From NCBI GenBank assembly GCA_963921195.1, contig OY992537.1:14223125-14287124 (forward strand): a stretch of DNA of 64,000 bases, in the 5' to 3' direction. Shown piece after piece: positions 1 through 10,703 of this stretch; the first letter of the stretch is position 1; every line of letters starts with the position of its first letter. Source of the stretch: Pegoplata infirma. Taxonomy: Eukaryota; Arthropoda; Insecta; Diptera; Anthomyiidae. The position numbers were made by a program, and so were the translations under genes. A model generated the notes under the pieces. It had not been told where the DNA came from and did not search any database. It saw only the letters and a list, made by a program, of their open reading frames with translations.

Positions 1-636
1 GGTACTAAAAATAAAAAAAACAACATTTAACACAAAGTTTAGTACGACTTATCCTACCAACACTATTGTTTGGTTAGGCACTGTTGTTATTGTAAAATAA
101 CAGCAACACATATATTAATAGTTACCGACGGTGATTTAATATATACAATTTTTGCTTTAAAAGAGTTATTTTTGTTGGAAAACAGATTTCGGACCTTCAT
201 AATAGTACTTCTCATATAACTTGGGAAATATATCAAATATTATGTCTGGTTTGATGTTTGATTGACCAACGATGATTCTCTAAAGTCTGCTGAAGATTCC
301 TTTAGTGGGGATGAAACTGTCAGTACAGACATACTATGAGATAGTAACTTTTTTAAAGCAATAAATTAAAAATACTCTATTATGACAATATCATAAATAG
401 AAATATTTTTGGGCCTCGAACTAGAATAAAACTCTAATCGAATATATTACAAAAAAAAAAAAAAAAATTCAATCTAATTTTTTTTTGGAAATCTGTCAAA
501 TATTGGTAAATTCTGATCACGAGACTTTTTCTATTATTTGACAATGTTTTTTTTTTTTTGTAGGGAATAAAAGAAGAACTAGTCGATTTCCTTTAAAATT
601 TGGAACGTTTATTTGGAAATAAAAAAAATAAAATAA
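1..636. other. Unassigned AT-rich sequence
   Basis: No gene, tRNA or terminal inverted repeat could be recognised. The stretch holds only homopolymer A and T runs (for example near 450-468 and 548-559). Confidence 0.5.
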
Positions 637-1007
637 ACATGAACCGAATGATATACATCTGAAAGTAGAGATTAAATGGAGTAAAATTCCATTTACAGTT
701 TTTCATTTCGTGATCCTGCTTCCTTTTAAAAGGACTTCAAAGTTTTAAAGGATACATTTTTGTAAAATATTTTTGAAATATTTCTCCTCTTTTATTTGCT
801 ATTACTAGTGGCATCCTAGGACAAGTACACATTTTAAAAAAATATTTTATAAAATTTAAGTCTCTCAAACTTTTAAGTCCTTTTAAAAGGAAACAGGATC
901 ACGAAAAGAAAAACTGTAAATGCAGTTTTACTACATTTAGTCTCTAGTTTTAAACGTATATTATCCAGTTCGTGTTTAACGACTTTATTCACTTTTGTCG
1001 GACGGTG
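637..1007. mobile_element. GTCCGACA-type inverted-repeat MITE, copy 1
   Basis: The two halves are diverged inverted repeats. The left half reads through GAGATTAAATGGAGTAAAA and CATTTACAGTTTTTCATTTC; the right half carries the complement and ends in TGTCGGACGGTG. A second copy with the same arms lies at 27265-28673. No coding capacity is seen, so this is a non-autonomous element. The left terminus is degraded, so the start is approximate. Confidence 0.65.
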
Positions 1008-1018
1008 TTATAATACGA

Positions 1019-1133
1019 TTATTAGGGTCATTTGAGTGAAATTATAAAGGGAAGTTTGAATTTGGGCTAATATTTCGGATAGTTACCAATATCAGCACAA
1101 ACTCATTATACCTTGTACCACAGAGTAAGTATA
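1019..1133 (+). mobile_element. MM-A fragment, internally deleted
   Basis: The segment ATTAGGGTCATTTGAG joins directly to TATTTCGGATAGTTACC and the ACTCATTATACCTTGTACCA end. In full MM-A copies (such as 27663-28470) these blocks are about 200 bp apart, so the microsatellite part has been lost here. Confidence 0.6.
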
Positions 1134-1373
1134 CAAATTCTCAGATTATTTCCTCTTCTTCTTAAATTTTTCCCCCTTTCCTTTCATTTTTGATCTCCCC
1201 GTGGATCCGCTCCTTCTTATTGAAATTCTCATTTTATAACTTAGAGTAAGTAGAAATTTGCCCTTAAATTTACGAACAATTCTTGGTATCTGACTTCAAA
1301 CTTAATTTTGTAAAATTTTTTCAAGGAATTTAAAAAAAAATAAATATTTTGGAATTAAAAAAAAAATGTTGCT

Positions 1374-1446
1374 CGCCCGAGCAGGGACTTGAACCCTGGA
1401 CCCTTGGATTAAAAGTCCAATGCTCTACCGACTGAGCTACCCGGGC
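1374..1446 (-). tRNA. tRNA-Lys (anticodon TTT)
   Basis: This is a complete 73-nt tRNA read on the minus strand. It has a 7-bp acceptor stem (GCCCGGG with CTCGGGC, one G-T wobble), a D arm with the A-box TAGCTCAGTCGG, an anticodon loop CTTTTAA in the stem TTGGA/TCCAA, and a T arm with the B-box GGTTCAAGTCC. A run of ten T follows on the transcribed strand as the Pol III terminator. It decodes AAA/AAG. It is identical to the seven other Lys genes here. It lies about 730 bp past the spz3 stop, on the same strand, and has no Gly partner. Confidence 0.97.
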
Positions 1447-2172
1447 ATGAAGATCCTGCCGGCAAAGTTAGCATATATACATTTCTGATAACTTAAGAAG
1501 GTTCTTTTCCCAAGAATGAAACAACCACAAATTACTATTTAAGATTTAATTAATGATCAATGATTGAGTTTTTATTAAGAAATTATTTTTAAAATTAGAC
1601 AAACTTATTTTTAATTATTTTTTTTTTAATACATATAACAAAAATAAAAATCTACTAAATTAGGAGCAACAAAATATTAATATATTATTTTTTAGATGTT
1701 ATGACTTAAATTAATTAAATTTTTGATTAAAATTTTGATAATAATAAGGGTATTCACTTAATAAATGTTTAACCTTGCAAAAGTGAAATTTTTTTATTCA
1801 TTTCGCAACTTGCAAACTATCAATATTGTTTTTTTTATTATTATGATAAATTATTTTGTTTATTATTATTAATAAATTTTTATTATTATTTTTAATAATT
1901 TCCATTTTATATTGTGCTTTTAGATTTTTTTAATAATGTATGAATTATTTTACTTAAGCAACTAAAATACATTTTTCTTTTATTTCTTTCTTTTATTTCT
2001 TTTTTTAAACTTATTATTTTTATTTAAAACTTAAAAATACAAATTCAAGGAAACATTTCTTTTTGTAAAAATTAGCAATAATAAAAACAAAAAAAAAATT
2101 CTTAACAAATAGTATGTGTAACTAAAGTCTATTTCAATAAATGACACTAAAAATATATAATAGTAATAATAA
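1447..2172. other. AT-rich 3' flank of spz3
   Basis: The sequence is strongly AT-rich with no other gene. On the minus strand it is immediately downstream of the spz3 stop codon, so the part near 2172 should hold the 3' untranslated region. Several AATAAA motifs occur on the minus strand; the closest is listed separately. Confidence 0.5.
2019..2024 (-). promoter_or_regulatory. Candidate poly(A) signal of spz3
   Basis: AATAAA on the minus strand lies about 150 nt after the spz3 stop codon. It is the nearest perfect hexamer. In DNA this AT-rich such motifs occur by chance, and further copies lie near 1979 and 1993. Confidence 0.3.
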
Positions 2173-2329
2173 TTAAGGATTGCAGCGACAAACACAACAT
2201 GATGGAAATAAAAACCAATCCATAAATATTCCTTTGCAATCATTGTCCGGATCATAGGCCAGTAAACGATGCCATTTATATTTTTGCTCACAGCCACATT
2301 CACCTTGGCAACGTCCAGTTTGGGCTTTT
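2173..2329 (-). CDS. spz3: spz3 last coding exon: C-terminal Cys-knot of a Spatzle-family neurotrophin
   Basis: This exon encodes residues 235-286 of the visible protein and the TAA stop. It follows a CATTACAG acceptor. Its first base completes a Ser codon begun in the previous exon. The peptide includes [26 protein letters not shown] and the terminal block FPSCCVCRC. The paired CC and spaced cysteines are the end of the Spatzle Cys-knot, a secreted dimeric cytokine fold that binds Toll-type receptors. There are eight cysteines in this exon. Family membership is clear. Assignment to spz3 rather than another paralogue rests on remembered similarity and on the known proximity of spz3 and tRNA-Gly genes around 28D in Drosophila, so it is less certain. 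Confidence 0.85.
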
Positions 2330-2467
2330 CTGTAATGAAAGAAATTTTAAATTTTTATCAGAAAATGGTATAATAACTGATTGTATTTTTTGTTTTTCGT
2401 GTTGAGTCCATATTTATTAGATGGAAATTTAGTTTAACAAATTTGAACTCGAAATCCGAAAATGTGA

Positions 2468-3470
2468 ACTACACATTTTAGAGATGTAATTCAAAAATAA
2501 TATTTGTAATTCGAAGATTCCATTTGTAATTCGAAGATTTCATTTGTAATTCGTAGATTTCATTTGTAATTCGAAGATTCTACTTATAATTCAATGATTA
2601 TATTTGTAATTCGAAAATAGTAATTGTAATTCGAAAAAGACCAATTGTAATTAGAAATAGATCAATTGTAATTCGAAAAAGGTCAATTTTAATTTAAAAA
2701 TAAAATATAATATTTTAAAGGTCGAGTAAAACAATTTTTATTTTTTAATAAAAAACAAAAACAAATAACATATTGTTGTAGTCCATTGGACTATCATATG
2801 TAAAATGTTTTAAATATTTTTGTTGGTTATTGACAATCGTTGCCTTACTAGTATAGTACAATTTCTTCGTCTTTCTAATTCACATTGTGGATAGAGTCGA
2901 ATATGTTCTTATACTTTAGTTTGTGCACAAACGATTTGTCATTAGACTCGTTTGCTACTTTGTAGTAAATCGCTAAATAATCTTGACAATGGAATCTTGA
3001 CAAATTCCGAAACACGTTTCTATTAAATCTTGCAAAAATGACCAACATAAATAAATTTAAAACAAAAAAATAATTTTCTTGAAAATTATGCTATGAGAAT
3101 ATCATGGTTTTAATTAGTAAAAAAAATAATGACCTCGAGCCAGAATAAACATCCTCAAAAAAAAAAAATTAATTGTAATTCGAAAAAGATGAATTGTAAT
3201 TCGAAAAATTTCAATTGTAATTTGAAGAATCCAATTGTAATTCGAAAAACATCAATTGTAATTTAAAATAAGATGAAATAGATCAATTGTAATTCGAAAA
3301 AGATCAATTTTAATTTGAAAAATATCAATTGTAATTCCAAGATTCTAATTGTAATTTCAAAAAGGTCATGTAAATTCAGTTGACATTTTTCGAATTACAA
3401 AAAAGAATTACAATTGATCTATTTCGAATTACAATTGATCTTTTTTTCGAATTACATCTGTAAATGGTGC
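2468..3470. repeat. GTAATTCG tandem-repeat element, copy 1
   Basis: Two arrays of a 17-21-bp unit (ATTGTAATTCGAAAA with a variable tail such as AGATCA or GATTCC) lie at about 2480-2700 and 3165-3470. The last part turns into the inverted form CGAATTACAATTGATC and ends in TACATCTGTAAATGGTG. The same ends occur in the palindrome at 53822-54478. The 2745-3150 segment between the arrays matches nothing else here. Confidence 0.7.
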
Positions 3471-4827
3471 AGAGCTACACTTAGCTACACTTCATAACGG
3501 TTATTTGTGTAGTAAGTAGTAGTTGTTGTTTTCAACTACAATTTCAGTTGTTTTTGTATGAAAAATCTCAAACAACTGTTTTTTGTAGATGTTTTAAAAA
3601 ACAAATACTAAAAACTACTACATTGTAGTAACAGTTGTTTTATGTAGTTGTTTTTAGTCTATAAAAAAAATATAATTTTCTAGAAATTTTTTGAAAAACG
3701 GATGTGCACGAATTATTTCCAAAAAATTTTAACCGTTTTTAACGTTTAGAATTTTTTTTGTTAATAAAAAAATTCAGACAATTTGAGTTACAGTAAAAAC
3801 AACTGTAATTTGAACTAATTTTTACAGTTTTTTGTAGTTGTTAATCACTAGTTAAAAACAACAACAATTTTTGGTTGATTTTACCATAAAATGTAGTGGA
3901 CGCCTAAACAACAACAAATGTAGTAGTTTTAACTGTCTTTTGTAGTGGAATCTACGTCATAATTTTTTGAGTATAAGTTTTCAAAACCCTTTGGAGATTT
4001 TGGTCAACTGATAGTCGTTTATTTTCTCTTCTTTTTCGATCTCATTTAAGATACAAAAAACTTAAAAAAGTATTTTTTTTGAAATTTCGATTCCAAAGGG
4101 ACCAAAAAAACTATGTAAAAGCGAAAAATTTATAATTTTTTATTACAATTGAACTATAATCTCCTGGATCTCAAAATTTGACATGTATTCAATATTTCTA
4201 GGTACTTTTTTTCCGTTGTCCCCAAAAATATAACAAAATATCCCCAAAAATAAAAAATAGTAATTTTATAATTTTATTTCGTAGATTAAGTAATTAGAAA
4301 ATCCCCAAACGCGTGAATAAACGGTTTTTTTTAAGCAATGTTAAAATACATTTTACAGCCGAAAATTGCAAGTTTTGTTGAATGAGCTTCGTAATCTTGT
4401 AGTAAAGATTGGTTATCACTAAAACTATTTTTAAAAATCGTTGATTGTATTCAATTTAGCTCGTTCTTTTGTATAGATTTAATTTTGAATATCCCCAAAA
4501 AATCCCCAAAATAATTTACGAAATTCCCATAAAAATCCACAATCCCCAAATGAAATTTGTTGTCCTTTTTGCTAGCATGTAATCCCCAAGTCTGGCAGCC
4601 CTGCAGAATTAAATTCAAGAGAGTTCTTCTTTAAAAATTTAATATTTTTAAAATAAAAATGGGTTGAAAATTGGTTAAATTGGGGAAAAATGGTACTTTT
4701 TCTATCTATTGAGAAAAATACTAAAATTTTTCTATTTCTTTAACGCATGTAATACGAAACGGAATGACACCTACATGGAACGAGCTATAAAAATAAAATT
4801 CTGCTGATTCGAGAAAGGTTTCAAGTC
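3471..4827. other. spz3 intron sequence with ACTACA- and CCCCAAAA-rich tracts
   Basis: No gene is seen. From 3480 to 3950 the sequence is dominated by CTACA/TGTAG motifs on both strands (for example GTAGTTGTT and ACAACTA), suggesting a degenerate self-complementary repeat. The block around 3965-4070 (TTTCAAAACCC, GGTCAACTGATAGTCG) recurs at 32060-32135. From 4210 to 4590 there are repeated ATCCCCAAAA motifs, ending in TCTGGCAGCCCTG, which resembles a transposon terminus. Confidence 0.45.
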
Positions 4828-5416
4828 AAACAAGTTAAATTCGGACTTGCCGAATGTATTGATACCCTCCACAATTTCAAAAAGATTATTGCAAAAAACT
4901 TTATTTAAAAGGAAATTACTTTTGAAAAAAAAAAAAATTTAAAAAAAATTTCCGCGAAAAAAAAAATTTGGTTAAAGAAAAAATCCGCGATTTTTTTCTT
5001 TTTTTATCAAAAAATATGTTCGTACTTGTTAAAATACCATTCGGTGTTCAATTATGATCCACATATGTCAACCAGCAGCCGAATTAAAGCATTTTGTATA
5101 TTTAGGTTATGTTGAATGTACTAAAATTTTTGAGGTGTCCTTACATTTTCCTTCATAACTTTTGAACCGCTGAACCCATATCACTCAAATGCAATACCAA
5201 ACTGCTCAGGAGAACTTACAATAACTATGTTAAGTTTTAGTCATCTCCGTGTGATATTTTGGCCGTGATCCCCATTTCCACAGACGGACATCGCTAGAAT
5301 GTCTTAAAATTGATCACTGATCAATTATATATGCACTTACCATACCGATATTTCGATGAGTTACAAACGGAATGACAAACTTATATATACCCTCTTTCAC
5401 TAAGTGGAGGGTATAA
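4828..5416 (-). mobile_element. MM-B mini-me-like element
   Basis: Read on the minus strand it starts with TATACCCTCCACTTAGTG, passes through the conserved CATCGAAATATCGG core, a TATATA tract and a short GTCCGTCTGTG tract, and ends with TTCGGCAAGTCCGAATTTAA. Other copies are at 20311-20698 and 51358-51995. It lies only 26 bp from the donor site of the spz3 exon at 5443. The link to mini-me rests on its (TA)n and GTCY microsatellites. Confidence 0.75.
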
Positions 5417-5442
5417 AAAATATATATATTTTTTATACTTAC

Positions 5443-5568
5443 GAGCATATTTCTTGATGTATAGCCTGCTCAAAATGTTGTGTATTAACAATAGCTCTAA
5501 TCTTTCCAGCTGAATTTGAAGCCCAATAGGGTGTTGTAATTTCTATTTTGGATTCACAAGCATCTAAT
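5443..5568 (-). CDS. spz3: spz3 internal exon: first half of the Cys-knot
   Basis: The exon encodes residues 193 (part) to 235 (part). The acceptor is CTATTGCAG and the donor TC|GTAAGT. It is 126 bp with phase 2 at entry and exit, which fits both neighbours. The peptide holds LDACESK, then TPYWASNSAGKIRAIVNTQ, then HFEQAIHQEIC. The first two cysteines of the domain are at residues 197 and 234. The CESK and TPYWA motifs are hallmarks of the Spatzle domain. The intron separating it from the previous exon is only 75 bp, in contrast with the 13-kb and 30-kb introns further 5'. Confidence 0.88.
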
Positions 5569-5643
5569 CTGCAATAGCATAACAAAAATTTTCAATTCAA
5601 TTTTGAATTAATTTATTTTGAGTTTAATTAAAAATTATTTTAC

Positions 5644-5964
5644 CTTCCCGTTGAAGAAGCTCCACTTCCTGGTGCATTTGTAGCCTGCTTAGGATTACGA
5701 CTACCCTGATTTGATTGTCTTTTATTTCTTAATTTACCAAAGTAACTTTCACCCTCTTCTTCAGCATGGGGCTCGACTTTATCGTCTGGTATAAAAGAAG
5801 GATGCGCACCGGGTGGTAAGAAAATATCTGGTTCATCTATAAATCTTCTTTTACGTTTTTTAGTCTGCTGTCTGGGGCCACCATCACTCATGTTCATTTC
5901 AAAATCCCCATACATGCGTCTCATTAAAGCCTTATTATCATCGATGAAACGTTCAATTTTATCG
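5644..5964 (-). CDS. spz3: spz3 internal exon: pro-region with basic cleavage sites
   Basis: This 321-bp exon encodes residues 86 (part) to 193 (part). The acceptor is CAATTTTAG and the donor GGGAAG|GTAAAA; an apparent start codon further upstream at 6017 is intronic. It begins with DKIERFIDDNKALMRRMYGD, then a Gly/Pro-rich stretch, the basic cluster KKRKRR (121-126), the segment FIDEPDIFLPPG, an acidic EEEGES run, and RNKR (165-168). RNKR fits a furin-type R-X-K-R site and sits 29 residues before the first Cys-knot cysteine, where pro-Spatzle processing is expected. The tail (169-193) is rich in Ser, Gly, Asn and Gln and is likely disordered. Role in processing is inferred from family knowledge. 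Confidence 0.88.
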
Positions 5965-6328
5965 CTAAAATTGAATGGAATAGAAAAATAAATAGAAATG
6001 AATAACGAATTACTCACTATAAAAATTATAGTAAAATTAATTTATAAAAGTGTAGGTTTTCTTTAAAAAATAAACTAAAAACTAGAAAAATTTACACATA
6101 AAAACTCGTTTATTATCTATTTAATTCGTTCATTCATTAAGTAAATTCATTCATAATATTCATAAGTATTCATTGAAAAATTGTTTAGTTTTAATGATAT
6201 TTTTAACACTTTATCACGCCTACTACTAGTAATACAATATTTTTTACATATTTAAAACTAATGCATTCATTATTCTTTAAATCTGTCAATGGTTTAACTG
6301 CTATAATTAATGTCGCGAAGGTGTACAA
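5965..6328. other. spz3 intron start, AT-rich
   Basis: This is intronic sequence upstream of the acceptor at 5965-5966 on the minus strand. Short ATTCATTCATT-like repeats occur around 6125-6175. No gene or element is recognised. Confidence 0.5.
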
Positions 6329-6634
6329 ATCGCTGATTTACTACAATAGTGACATAACTCAAAAAACATGATTGTTGAGTTAATAATAAAGAATTATTCG
6401 TTATATCATTCTTTCTTTTGTGTAAAAAAATAATTTTAATATCTTTTAAACTTACCGCTCGAGAAGGGAAATGAATCTGTAAACGATTTCATGAACTTAA
6501 GTTTTCTTTTTTAAATTTATTTATGTAAATGATGATCCTTTTTCAATGGAAACCCATATTAAGTTCAGAACTTAATGCATTTTTTCAGCAAAATCAGCTG
6601 TTTTAAAGTTATGTCGCTATTGTAGTAACTGGGC
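6329..6634. mobile_element. CGCTCC MITE, diverged copy
   Basis: This is an older copy of the element at 9889-10162 and 10704-10979. It shares the blocks GTGACATAACTCAAAAAAC, AAAGAATTATTCGTTATATC and CTTTTTCAATGGAAACC, and ends in AAAGTTATGTCGCTATTGTAG. Both terminal repeats have drifted, so the ends are approximate. Confidence 0.7.
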
Positions 6635-7154
6635 AAAATGTTGTTATTTTATTATTTTATGACTTTTAAAATATCTTATAATTTTAATTAGAGTTTTAAG
6701 ATTATTATTTTTGAATGTACATTTAATAATAACACAAAAAAAACTAGTAAGAAAATAATAGCCGGTCAAGACCGACCATATGTTACCCTATATCAGTGTT
6801 TTCCGTAAAATGGGTCCAAGTCCAAACATGGATTGATCTATCTATCTTTTATTAGAAATTTAATTAGTGTAGAAAACACACACCAAATTTGAGTAAAATT
6901 GACATATTTTTGTTGCCAAAAGACCGATTTAAATGAATAAAAGGCGACATTGTTATATGGGGTCTAAGTCCAAAAATGGGCCAATTATACCTAGATTTAA
7001 TTATTCTACCAAAGTACACGTTTAACTCCTACAACTAAAATTTTAATCAAATACTTCCCATTTTCATGAATTTTAAGAGATTTATGTGAATACTAGTTGA
7101 ATAGCCTGTCCCTGCCAGGCGGAACACCAAATCACTTTTCTCAATAATTTTAAT

Positions 7155-7621
7155 TTTTTACCAAACTTTATAAAAAACTTATGTTTGTGCTTCAAAAATT
7201 TAATATTGCTATATTGAAATTAAGTAAATAAATAATCGAGTTCAAGGCCAGTGTTTTGCTTAATAAATCTTCTTTATTAACTTCCAATATTTCGATCCTC
7301 ATCGAGAAACATCATCAGGGAGTAAAATTGGATTTTTAACGCAAAAAACTTTAAAGTTGTTGATCCTCCTTCTTCGTCATTAAATATTGCACTTAATGAC
7401 GAAGAAGGAGGATCAACGACTTTAAAGTTTTTTGCGTTAAAAATCCAATTTTACTCCCTGATGATGTTTCTCGATGAGGATCGAAATATTGGAAGTTAAT
7501 AAAGAAGATTTATTAAGCAAAACACTGGCCTTGAGCTCGATTATTTATTTACTTAATTTCAATATAGCAATATTAAATTTTTGAAGCACAAACATAAGTT
7601 TTTTATAAAGTTTGGTAAAAA
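7155..7621. repeat. Near-perfect 229-bp inverted repeat with a 9-nt loop
   Basis: Arms 7155-7383 and 7393-7621 are complementary along their whole length. I found only two mismatches: a T/C pair near AAGTTGTTGATCC and another near GAGTTCAAGGCC. The loop is ATATTGCAC (7384-7392 region). It interrupts MM-A, whose sequence stops near 7095 and resumes at 7622; the 60 bp at 7096-7154 belong to the insert but are outside the hairpin. No coding potential is seen. A transcript would fold into a long double strand. Confidence 0.9.
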
Positions 7622-7951
7622 GGGAGGGTGTTTTGTATGGGGCCTACAAGAAGAACTGGTCCGATTACTTTAAAATTTGAAATGTTGATTTGTTAATACA
7701 AATTTCTTTTACCTGCAAATTTTCAAAGAGATACCAATTATTGAGCCACATTTTAAAGGGACGTTTGTATAGGAGCTAGGTCTAAATATGAACCGATTTT
7801 TTCCAATTTTAGTAGGTTTCGTTCTTGGGTCAAAGGATCAAGTACGATTGATTATTGCGACGATTACATTGACAGACGTACAGACACCTCTAATCGGTAT
7901 ACTTGAAGGTGTGTCTAGGACCAATATTTCATTATACCCTGTACCACAGAG

Positions 7952-8831
7952 TAGAGTTGTCAAAACCGATTTCCGAAGTATTCGAAAAATCGATTTTTTT
8001 CTATTTTTCCGGTTTTTTAAAACCGGTTTTTCAAAAAGGCCGGTTTTCGAATTATTCGAGAAACCGATTTTTTGGTCTCGAATAATCGATTTTTTCTTAT
8101 ATTCAGTTTTTTCGTTATTTTGCATTTAATTTAATTTTTTAGTAACCATCTCTTAAGTTGAAAAATCGGATGTCCCCAAATCATTTAAACTGTTTCCTTT
8201 TTTAAAATACTGTTTAATAAAAAAAACTAATAGCTTTTTATTTTTATTAAAATTTATCCTACTTACATCTTTTTTACATTTGATGTAGTTACATACGTAA
8301 ATAATATGTATTGTTAGTTCTGAAGTAGAGATGGGATCGTGAGTGACTTTTAAATCACACTTATTCACGCTCACGACAAGAATTTTCCAATCACGCTCAC
8401 TCACGATCATATTTTTTTCTACTCACACTCACTCAGAATCACTCACATTCATTACACTCACGAAACTCTTGTTTATACAAAAAAAACTTAAAAATTTAAA
8501 TTTCAAAAATCTTTCAAAATTTTTAGCAAACTTTAAAGTTTAGCCAAATTTTACAAAATTTTTCGGGATTAGCAAATTTGTTTGCTTTTTTTTGGACGAA
8601 AGAAAATATGAAGAGAAAATAAATCACGCACACTCACGCAAATTTTTTTCCACACACACTCACTCACAATCACGTGAGTAACTAAACACAATCACGTGAG
8701 TAACTTATGGGCACATGAGTCTGCTCATGTGACCATCTCTATTCTAAAGTATTTAAAAATTGTTTGTTTTACTTTTTTATCAAATAAATAATTTTAAAAA
8801 CAACGAAATAGACGAATATTTGACAACTCTA
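7952..8831. mobile_element. hAT-like non-autonomous element with TAGAGTTGTCAAA ends
   Basis: The terminal inverted repeats are TAGAGTTGTCAAA and TTTGACAACTCTA. The flanks are the direct repeat ACCACAGAG at 7943-7951 and 8832-8840, within MM-A sequence that is otherwise continuous. An 8-9-bp duplication fits hAT. The left half has repeated AACCGGTTTT/AAACCGG motifs that fold on themselves. A CTCAC-hAT element is nested at 8326-8741. Confidence 0.75.
8326..8741. mobile_element. CTCAC-hAT element, copy 1
   Basis: Ends are TAGAGATGGG and CCATCTCTA. The flanking 8-bp duplication is TTCTGAAG (8318-8325) and TTCTAAAG (8742-8749), one mismatch. The inside is made of many CACTCACG/GTGAGTG units plus an AT-rich middle. 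There is no transposase. The duplication length and the ends support hAT. Other copies: 9537-11150, 17980-18533 and fragments near 23222 and 62709. Confidence 0.85.
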
Positions 8832-8855
8832 ACCACAGAGTAGTGTAGGGTAGAA

Positions 8856-9536
8856 ATATTCCAATTTTTAGATTAATAACAACCGACCACACTAAAAAAA
8901 AACATAACTAAATTTTGGGAAACAATTTCTTTAACAATTCTTCATATTTTTTTGCTTAAAATTAGTTAAATTTAACTTAAAAGAAGTAGAAAAGTTTAAT
9001 TTGACTTGGTCGAATCTATGAATACTCTCCACAATGCCCTTGTTTAAGGATAGTAAATTTTCTAACGTGAAAAATAATTAACAATTTTGATTAGAAATAT
9101 TTTATTTTGAGTAAACAATATTTTTTTGTCATTTTTGTAAAAAAAAATTGTATTTTTTTTTAATGTAAAATTTATTTTGAGTTTAAATTTTTTATTAGTG
9201 TAAAAATATTTTTGAGTGACAAAAATACTTTGTAAAGTAATTTTGTGGCTTGTCAATTGTTTTAAAGCTTGTTTTTTTAAAGCTCGGTTTTTTCTACACG
9301 TGAATTTAAGGTGAAAACAATCTGAAATTCACGGTTTTGCTAATACCTTTTGAATCACTGGACCGATTTCGTTGAATTTCAATACGAACCAGACAAGGGG
9401 ACCGAAAAATATATAACCCAGACTTCAGCGCCCCCAGAATTGTCTTTCGAAAGTGAGCGAGTTTTTTTATCTTGTAAATTTGCGAAATACCCTTGCCAAA
9501 GTTGTCTCTTGGGAGGCATTGGGGAAACATTTGAAC
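8856..9536. other. Unassigned intron sequence with an MM-B scrap
   Basis: From about 8890 there is ACACTAAAAAAAAACATAAC, resembling the ends of the element at 39204-46454. At 8985-9045 a short MM-B end is visible (GTCGAATCTATGAATACTC, CCACAATGCCC). The 9046-9290 stretch is T-rich with no feature. The 9290-9536 part is less AT-rich but has no gene I recognise; it continues after the hAT insertion at 11151. Confidence 0.45.
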
Positions 9537-9888
9537 TAGAGATGCGCCCGTGACATGCATTTTTCGTGATTCACGGGTGATCGTGATTCACGAGTGATCG
9601 TGAGTGACATTTATTTTTACTTTCGTGATCGTGAGTGCGCGTGATTATAAAAAATAGTTTCGTGTGTGAGCGTGCGTGAGTAATTTTTGTTTCGTGAGTT
9701 TGCGTGATTATTTTGTGCTGTTTGAAACAGAAAACGAGTAAAAAAAATCGTAATTATATTGATTTTAGAGGAAAATTAATCCAAAATTGTAATTTTTATT
9801 ATTGTTTTAAGGAAATTCAATACTTTTTGTGCAAGAAATCGAAAGAAGTAACCCGAGTAAAAATTTTTATATGATTCAATATATAATG

Positions 9889-10162
9889 ATATCGCTCCTT
9901 TACTTGTATAGTGTCATAACTCAAAAAATGCGTTTTTTGAGTTAATGATGCAGAATTATTCGTTATATCATGCTTTATATTGTGTCAAAAATTCGTATTA
10001 ATATCTTTTGAACTCACCGTTTGAGAAGAGTACACGCCATTATTACATTTTCTATGTACCGGCCTTTTTCAATTAAAAACCAGTTTCAATAGTAAACTTT
10101 AAACGTGTTTTCTGCAAAATGAAATATTTTGAGTTATGACACTACAAGTAAAGGAGCGATAT
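9889..10162. mobile_element. CGCTCC MITE, copy A
   Basis: Ends are ATATCGCTCCTTTACTTGTA and its complement, with CATAACTCAAAA and TTTGAGTTATG just inside. The element is 274 bp including the ATAT flanks. The matching point in the other CCCGAG copy, near 46230, reads GTTACATATCATTATAT with no insert. This gives an empty site and a target duplication of TA (or ATAT). Confidence 0.88.
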
Positions 10163-10703
10163 GTAACACAATATATATTTATACGCAATTTGATCCGAAT
10201 AATGGTGGATGTTTTTGCATTAAAAAAGATCAACTTGTATAAAATATGACTTGATTTCATCCGAGTTTTGACCAGACATTTCCATATATTGGTGTATCTA
10301 ATTAAATCTAATAATTTTCTTAAACAAAAAAATGTTTGGGTACGCTTCGAACCAGATAGGTGATATACATACTTAATCCTAACAAGGAAATGTTTAGGAA
10401 CATTTTTAAAAGTTTCTTATACTTTGCCTAAAAAACTTAGAAAATTTTTGGTTAATTGGAAACATATATAGTTTTATATGGAACAGAATAAGCTATATAT
10501 AATTTTATGTTAAATTATGCAGAAAATCAGATTTTGTATTGACCCTCAAATAATTTTATATAATTATATCAACCGTACACCTTTTAATCCGAATCATGTT
10601 TAAATTATATATAACTACATATGACTGCATTTAAAAAATATCTCACGCGATGTATATTCATATATGATTTATTATGTTTGCATCAAGTTATATATATTTC
10701 TAT

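Larger units (their letters stand above)
6743..8855 (+). mobile_element. MM-A mini-me-like element, split by later insertions
   Basis: The element starts with AGTAAGAAAATAATAGCCGG and the inverted pair CCGGTCAAGACCGACC, and continues to about 7095. It resumes at 7622 with GTTTTGTATGGGG, runs through a reduced GACAGACGTACAGACAC tract and reaches TACCACAGAGTA. After another insertion it ends in TAGTGTAGGGTA near 8855. The inserts are the foldback at about 7096-7621 and the hAT-like element at 7952-8831, which itself holds a third element. Confidence 0.75.

Noticed and set aside
5965..6017. ATG at 6017 as the start of a separate 125-codon gene
   Set aside because: The upstream codons lie in intron sequence. 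The frame joins cleanly to the 19233-19357 exon at the CAATTTTAG acceptor and continues a known family.
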